Below, piece by piece: positions 60,980 to 64,000 of a DNA stretch of 64,000 nt. The DNA comes from Lachnospiraceae bacterium UBA7050 (GTDB lineage Bacteria; Bacillota; Clostridia; Lachnospirales; Lachnospiraceae): positions 5,164 through 69,163 of the forward strand of contig DLAJ01000041.1 of NCBI GenBank assembly GCA_002493905.1, written 5' to 3'. Position 1 is the stretch's first letter, and every line of letters begins with the position of its first letter. The notes beneath the pieces are model-generated. The model ran no database searches. It worked only from the letters and a program-made list of their open reading frames with translations, and was not told the origin of the DNA. The translations under genes were made by a program, and so were the position numbers.

Positions 60980-61061
60980 TCACTTACCTGCTGCAGCGTA
61001 ACAGGGGTTTTCAGACCGTTTTTTCTAATAACTTCTTATTTATGTTTTTACAATCGGGATC

Positions 61062-61691
61062 TTACCTTTTGTCTATCTCCAAAAATCGGCCTGCCAGCTT
61101 ATATACTTGTCTGACTCCAGCAGAAGATAAGTCCCATGATCTCAACTCTTCCGAAATCATTTGAGGGTATTTTTTACTGATATCTCTGAGCGCATTTCCT
61201 ATTGACTTTCTCACATATTCACTTTGATCTTCTCTATGGGCAGATAATAACCGGATTGCAATTTGTGGATGATCCTTAAAATAGGGCCGGCTTGTCCATA
61301 CTCTCAATCCCTCGGAAGCAGCTCTGCGGACATTTGCACAATCACTATTCAGCCATTCTTCTATCAGCGGCAGAGCCGCTTCATATCCAATGATTTTGCA
61401 ATGGTTGTCAAAAGCCATCGCTAAAATCTCCTGTACTTTCCAACTATCATGCTGGCTTACTGTATTTTTCAAAAAAGTAATTGCTGAAGCATTGTGATGC
61501 GCAGCATATCCTAAAAGGAAAACGCCAACCTCCTGAATCTGAAAATTGTCCGATTGATAAAGTTCCATTCCCATCTCAAAACAGTCATCAGGAGAATGTG
61601 ACTGATCATATTTTTTCGCTTCATTTTTTACAAGTTTTAAGCTGTCTTTTTCGGGAATTAACTCTGCTAAATATTGCTGATATTCATTCAT
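61062..61691 (-). CDS. HEAT-repeat DNA alkylation repair-like protein
   Basis: The 209-residue helical protein resembles the AlkD-like family: QIQEVGVFLLGYAAHHNASA, NVRRAASEGLRVWTSRPYF and YVRKSIGNALRDISKKYPQM are HEAT-type helix pairs. AlkD members excise alkylated bases or bind DNA. The small size and lack of clear catalytic Asp assignment leave activity open. GGAGG precedes the ATG at 61691. It stands alone. Confidence 0.75.
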   Translation of the reverse strand: MNEYQQYLAELIPEKDSLKLVKNEAKKYDQSHSPDDCFEMGMELYQSDNFQIQEVGVFLLGYAAHHNASAITFLKNTVSQHDSWKVQEILAMAFDNHCKIIGYEAALPLIEEWLNSDCANVRRAASEGLRVWTSRPYFKDHPQIAIRLLSAHREDQSEYVRKSIGNALRDISKKYPQMISEELRSWDLSSAGVRQVYKLAGRFLEIDKR

Positions 61692-62082
61692 TGGTCATTC
61701 CTCCCTAAACATCGATTTGTTAGTTTAATGATAGCATACCTTTATACGGAATCATACAACTTTTAGCCTGCCTTCATCCAGTTTGGCACATATTACGCAA
61801 TAATAAAGAAGACGTCAAATATCACGGGACAGGAAACGCATGATTCTTAAAGCACACGGAATACCCGTAAAATACGGCAATTTCCCTGCTCTTGATAAAT
61901 GTAAGCATTCGTCTTAATAAGAAGCATATCCACGGTATTATCAGTGCGGGCGGCGCAGGCATATCGGCAGCACGATTGAAACTCCCGCAGATCCACAGCA
62001 GTGCAGTGGATTGGCAGCGTAAACGGATTGATGTATAATACAAATAAAAAAAGACAAATCATATCCAGGAAGGGGCATAAAT
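61692..62082 (+). other. Intergenic region with gene debris and a promoter
   Basis: A promoter for the phosphoesterase gene is clear: TTGGCA (62011-62016), 17 bases, TATAAT (62034-62039). Upstream, short plus-strand reading frames look protein-like (MILKAHGIPVKYGNFPALDK near 61841, and GIISAGGAGISAARLKLPQI to a stop just before 62043) but are in broken or startless frames. They are likely the end of a lost gene; I could not identify it. Confidence 0.55.
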
Positions 62083-62940
62083 ATGCTGAATATAGCAGTA
62101 TTATCAGACATCCATGGCAATTATACCGCTTTACAAAAATGTTTGGATCATGCGATACATAAAGGGATCGATACATTCATCTTTCTTGGAGATTATCTCG
62201 GCGAACTGGCATATCCCCAAAAAACAATGGAGTTATTATATACAGTAAAAGAAAAGTATCGGTGCTTTTTTATTAAGGGAAACAAGGAAGATTATTGGAT
62301 CAATTATGAGAAAGAGCAAAAGGGCTGGAAAGAATATGATTCAACAACAGGATGTCTTTATTATACATATCAAAATATAAGTGAAAAAGATTTACAATTT
62401 TTCAAATCTCTTTTGTTTACAGAAGAGCTCAAATTCGACGGCTTACCTCCAATCACGATTTGTCATGGTTCTCCCAGAAAAGCGGATGAAAAACTGCTGC
62501 CTGATCATGAAAATACGTTTTTGATCATGGAAAATAATCCGAGCGGCACTATTTTATGCGGGCATACTCATATACAGGGCAAAATAGAACATGATGGGAA
62601 AATCGCGCTTAATGCCGGTTCCGTAGGTATTTCAATAAATAGTAATGGCAAAGCACAATTTATGATCTTGCGCGGAATACAGGATAAGTGGAACTATGAG
62701 TTTGTGAGTCTGGAATATGACGCAGAAAAGGTCATTGCAGATTTATATTCTTCCGGGTTAAACAAAAAAGCCCCCTATTGGTGTAAAGTATCAGAAAACT
62801 TATTGCGGACAGGTGAAATCCCTCATAGCACGGTTTTAACAAGGGCAATGGCATTATGCAGGGACAGATCCGGAGCGTGTAACTGGCCCGATATACCGGA
62901 GGAATGCTGGGAACAGGCGGTGAACGAACTGATACCATGA
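62083..62940 (+). CDS. Calcineurin-like metallophosphoesterase
   Basis: Metal-binding motifs of the MPP superfamily are complete: SDIHGN, FLGDYLGE, KGNKED, CHGSP and GHTHIQG. The first 190 residues form this domain (like YfcE or MJ0936 types), and about 90 residues follow that I do not recognise. The substrate could be a phosphodiester or a nucleotide. AGGAAGGGG precedes the ATG at 62083, and a good promoter lies 44 bases further upstream. Confidence 0.88.
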   Translation: MLNIAVLSDIHGNYTALQKCLDHAIHKGIDTFIFLGDYLGELAYPQKTMELLYTVKEKYRCFFIKGNKEDYWINYEKEQKGWKEYDSTTGCLYYTYQNISEKDLQFFKSLLFTEELKFDGLPPITICHGSPRKADEKLLPDHENTFLIMENNPSGTILCGHTHIQGKIEHDGKIALNAGSVGISINSNGKAQFMILRGIQDKWNYEFVSLEYDAEKVIADLYSSGLNKKAPYWCKVSENLLRTGEIPHSTVLTRAMALCRDRSGACNWPDIPEECWEQAVNELIP

Positions 62941-62998
62941 AACCGTGGCGAAATCGGCATACTGATTTTTCATGTCATTTACCATTTTCATATTTGTA

Positions 62999-63027
62999 TT
63001 GCTAATAGTTATACAATAGCATATAAT
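62999..63027 (+). promoter_or_regulatory. Promoter of the relB-type antitoxin operon
   Basis: TTGCTA (62999-63004) and TATAAT (63022-63027) are 17 bases apart. An imperfect inverted repeat TGCTA/TAGCA spans the -35 region and could be the RelB operator. Confidence 0.6.
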
Positions 63028-63059
63028 AGTAAACCCAAAAGAAAGGCGGTAATCAAACC

Positions 63060-63362
63060 ATGGCTACAAAAAGCGCAAACGTACTTGCACGTGTTGAACC
63101 GGAAGTAAAGGAACAAGCAGAATCTATTATGTCCAAACTTGGTTTGCCTGCTTCTGTTGTTATCAATGCATTATATAAACAGATCATCATGACTAAGAGC
63201 ATTCCTTTCTCACTATCATTGTCTAAAGAACCTGTCACATTGGATTCTATGGCTACAGAAGAATTTAACTCCATTATGGAAACAGGATTATCACAAGCTA
63301 AATCCGATCAGTCACGTCCTGCCACTGATGTATTTGAGGATTTAAGGTGGGAGTTGCAATAA
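63060..63362 (+). CDS. RelB/DinJ-family antitoxin
   Basis: The 100-residue protein has the ribbon-helix-helix of RelB/DinJ antitoxins (ANVLARVEPEVKEQAESIMS, then KLGLPASVVINALYKQIIM). The C-terminal half (MATEEFNSIMETGLSQAKSD) is the toxin-binding arm. AAAGGCGG precedes the ATG at 63060. The stop overlaps the toxin start (TAATG). The antitoxin looks intact although its toxin is truncated. Confidence 0.92.
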   Translation: MATKSANVLARVEPEVKEQAESIMSKLGLPASVVINALYKQIIMTKSIPFSLSLSKEPVTLDSMATEEFNSIMETGLSQAKSDQSRPATDVFEDLRWELQ

Positions 63363-63640
63363 TGGATAAAACTTACAGCTTAAAAATCACATCTCAAGCT
63401 GAAAAACAAATGCAGGAAACGATACATTCTATAACCAACGATTTAAAAGCTCCCGATACTGCTCTCCATCTGTTAAACGCCTTAGAAAATTCTTTTACGT
63501 CACTCGCACACTTTCCTCAGCGTGTAGTCTTGGTTGATGAAGAATCATGGCACACAAAAGGAATACACCGTTTACCAGTAAAAAATTTTCTTGTGTACTT
63601 GTATATATGCCTATTCTTGGTGGGCGGTATGGTTCTATAG
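63362..63640 (+). pseudogene. RelE/ParE-family toxin, C-terminally truncated
   Basis: Residues 1-79 (KITSQAEKQMQETIHSITND, ESWHTKGIHRLPVKNFLVYL) match RelE/ParE-type toxins. Normal homologues then continue with a strand carrying the AVIYGRRDQ catalytic region. Here homology ends near 63600 and the frame runs through foreign sequence (CLFLVGGMVL) to a stop. About 25 essential C-terminal residues are missing, so the toxin should be inactive. Confidence 0.78.
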
Positions 63641-63708
63641 AAGAAGAATCTGGCTTAAACTATACAGAACTTGAATATAGATATGCACTTTCTAAAAATA
63701 TGCCTGTA
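63604..63708 (+). pseudogene. Internal fragment of a DUF4062-type protein
   Basis: In a different frame from the toxin, 63604-63708 reads MPILGGRYGSIEEESGLNYT and ELEYRYALSKNMPV, which matches the conserved GGRYGSI-x4-SY-x-E-x-EY-x-YA block of DUF4062 proteins. Neither the N-terminal nor the C-terminal parts are present. It is bounded directly by the RelE remnant and a YafQ-like remnant. Confidence 0.65.
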
Positions 63709-63916
63709 TCTCTTTTACCAATTCGCTACCCTCTACACGATACACAAGTAACCAATCCGGCAATATATAACATTCTCTTTTGTTTGCATAGTTCCCCAAC
63801 AAATTATAATCTTTGTTCTTTTCCGGCAGCGCTTCGGGACTTGTAACATCTTTAGCCCTCCAAATCCCCAAATAAATCTTTTGTATTGATGTATCTCTGT
63901 CCTGCTCCTTCTGCAA
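63692..63916 (-). pseudogene. Fragment of a YafQ-type toxin on the minus strand
   Basis: The minus-strand frame reads ALPEKNKDYNLLGNYANKRE and CYILPDWLLVYRVEGSELV, close to the YafQ/RelE motif LPEKYRDH-x-L-x-GNY...RECHIxPDWLLIYR. The last few residues (KEIQAYF) are foreign, and the normal C-terminus after the YRI strand is missing. The only possible start is a TTG with no ribosome site. It is a broken gene in inverted orientation. Confidence 0.65.
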
Positions 63917-64000
63917 GCATTCTATGAAGTGCTATAATAAAGTTGTAACAGCAGTGGCTAATAAGATATAATCAATCTACAAAGAAAAGAGGTACTTATT
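63917..64000 (+). other. Promoter-like end of window
   Basis: TATAAT at 63933-63938 and an AAAGAAAAGAGG site just before the window end suggest that a plus-strand gene begins right after position 64000. The -35 (TCTGCA) is weak. No gene is visible inside the window. Confidence 0.35.

Overview
The window looks like chromosome from a spore-forming, Gram-positive anaerobe of the class Clostridia, most likely family Lachnospiraceae. The evidence is a complete spoIIIA operon, spoIVB, a Spo0A-type DNA-binding domain, a glycyl-radical protein, the block nusB-xseA-xseB-ispA-dxs-tlyA-nadK-argR-recN-spoIVB, and the Firmicutes cluster rqcH-yicC-remA-gmk-rpoZ. No rRNA, tRNA, CRISPR array or intact insertion sequence was seen. 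The family assignment is inference from gene order and protein style.

Region 1-8.3 kb (all minus) is housekeeping: cinA (cut by the left edge), pgsA, rimO, rpoZ, gmk, remA, yicC, rqcH, glgA. Region 8.4-17.4 kb is accessory: a receiver-less Spo0A-like protein, a P-loop kinase, a HAD phosphatase, an orphan HepT toxin beside a decayed MntA antitoxin, a plus-strand cassette (HTH-methyltransferase, HAD hydrolase, NUDIX hydrolase), an AlkZ-like protein, a DUF3795 protein and an HTH/GyrI-like regulator.

Region 17.5-39 kb is the second conserved minus-strand block: spoIVB, recN, argR, nadK, tlyA, dxs, ispA, xseB, xseA, nusB, an Asp23 protein, a transglutaminase-like lipoprotein, prfC, deoB and spoIIIAH to spoIIIAA. 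The operon starts at a good match to a sigma-E promoter. The spo0A gene that normally follows spoIVB is absent from that position.

Region 39-53 kb holds a short stand-alone glycyl-radical protein, a carbohydrate locus (GH5, AraC regulator, GH2), a flavin reductase, a second AraC regulator, a LytTR regulator, a membrane-protein operon (DUF2975, HTH, CPBP protease), a chemoreceptor and an Erm-type rRNA methyltransferase behind an attenuator-like leader.

Region 53-64 kb holds a frameshifted lipoprotein, a BlaR1-like sensor with an RCC1 propeller instead of a penicillin-binding domain and its BlaI repressor with twin operators, an ECF sigma/anti-sigma pair, a DUF6512 membrane protein, an AlkD-like HEAT protein, a metallophosphoesterase, and a scrambled toxin-antitoxin remnant at the right edge.

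Two themes cut across the window. First, several otherwise conserved genes carry in-frame low-complexity or tandem-repeat segments (GH2, Erm, AlkZ-like, XseB, IspA, SpoIVB), and two genes have repeats spanning their stop codons (chemoreceptor, DUF3795). Second, gene remnants are frequent (MntA, MntR-like, RelE, DUF4062, YafQ-like), so the accessory parts look like sites of repeated insertion and decay.
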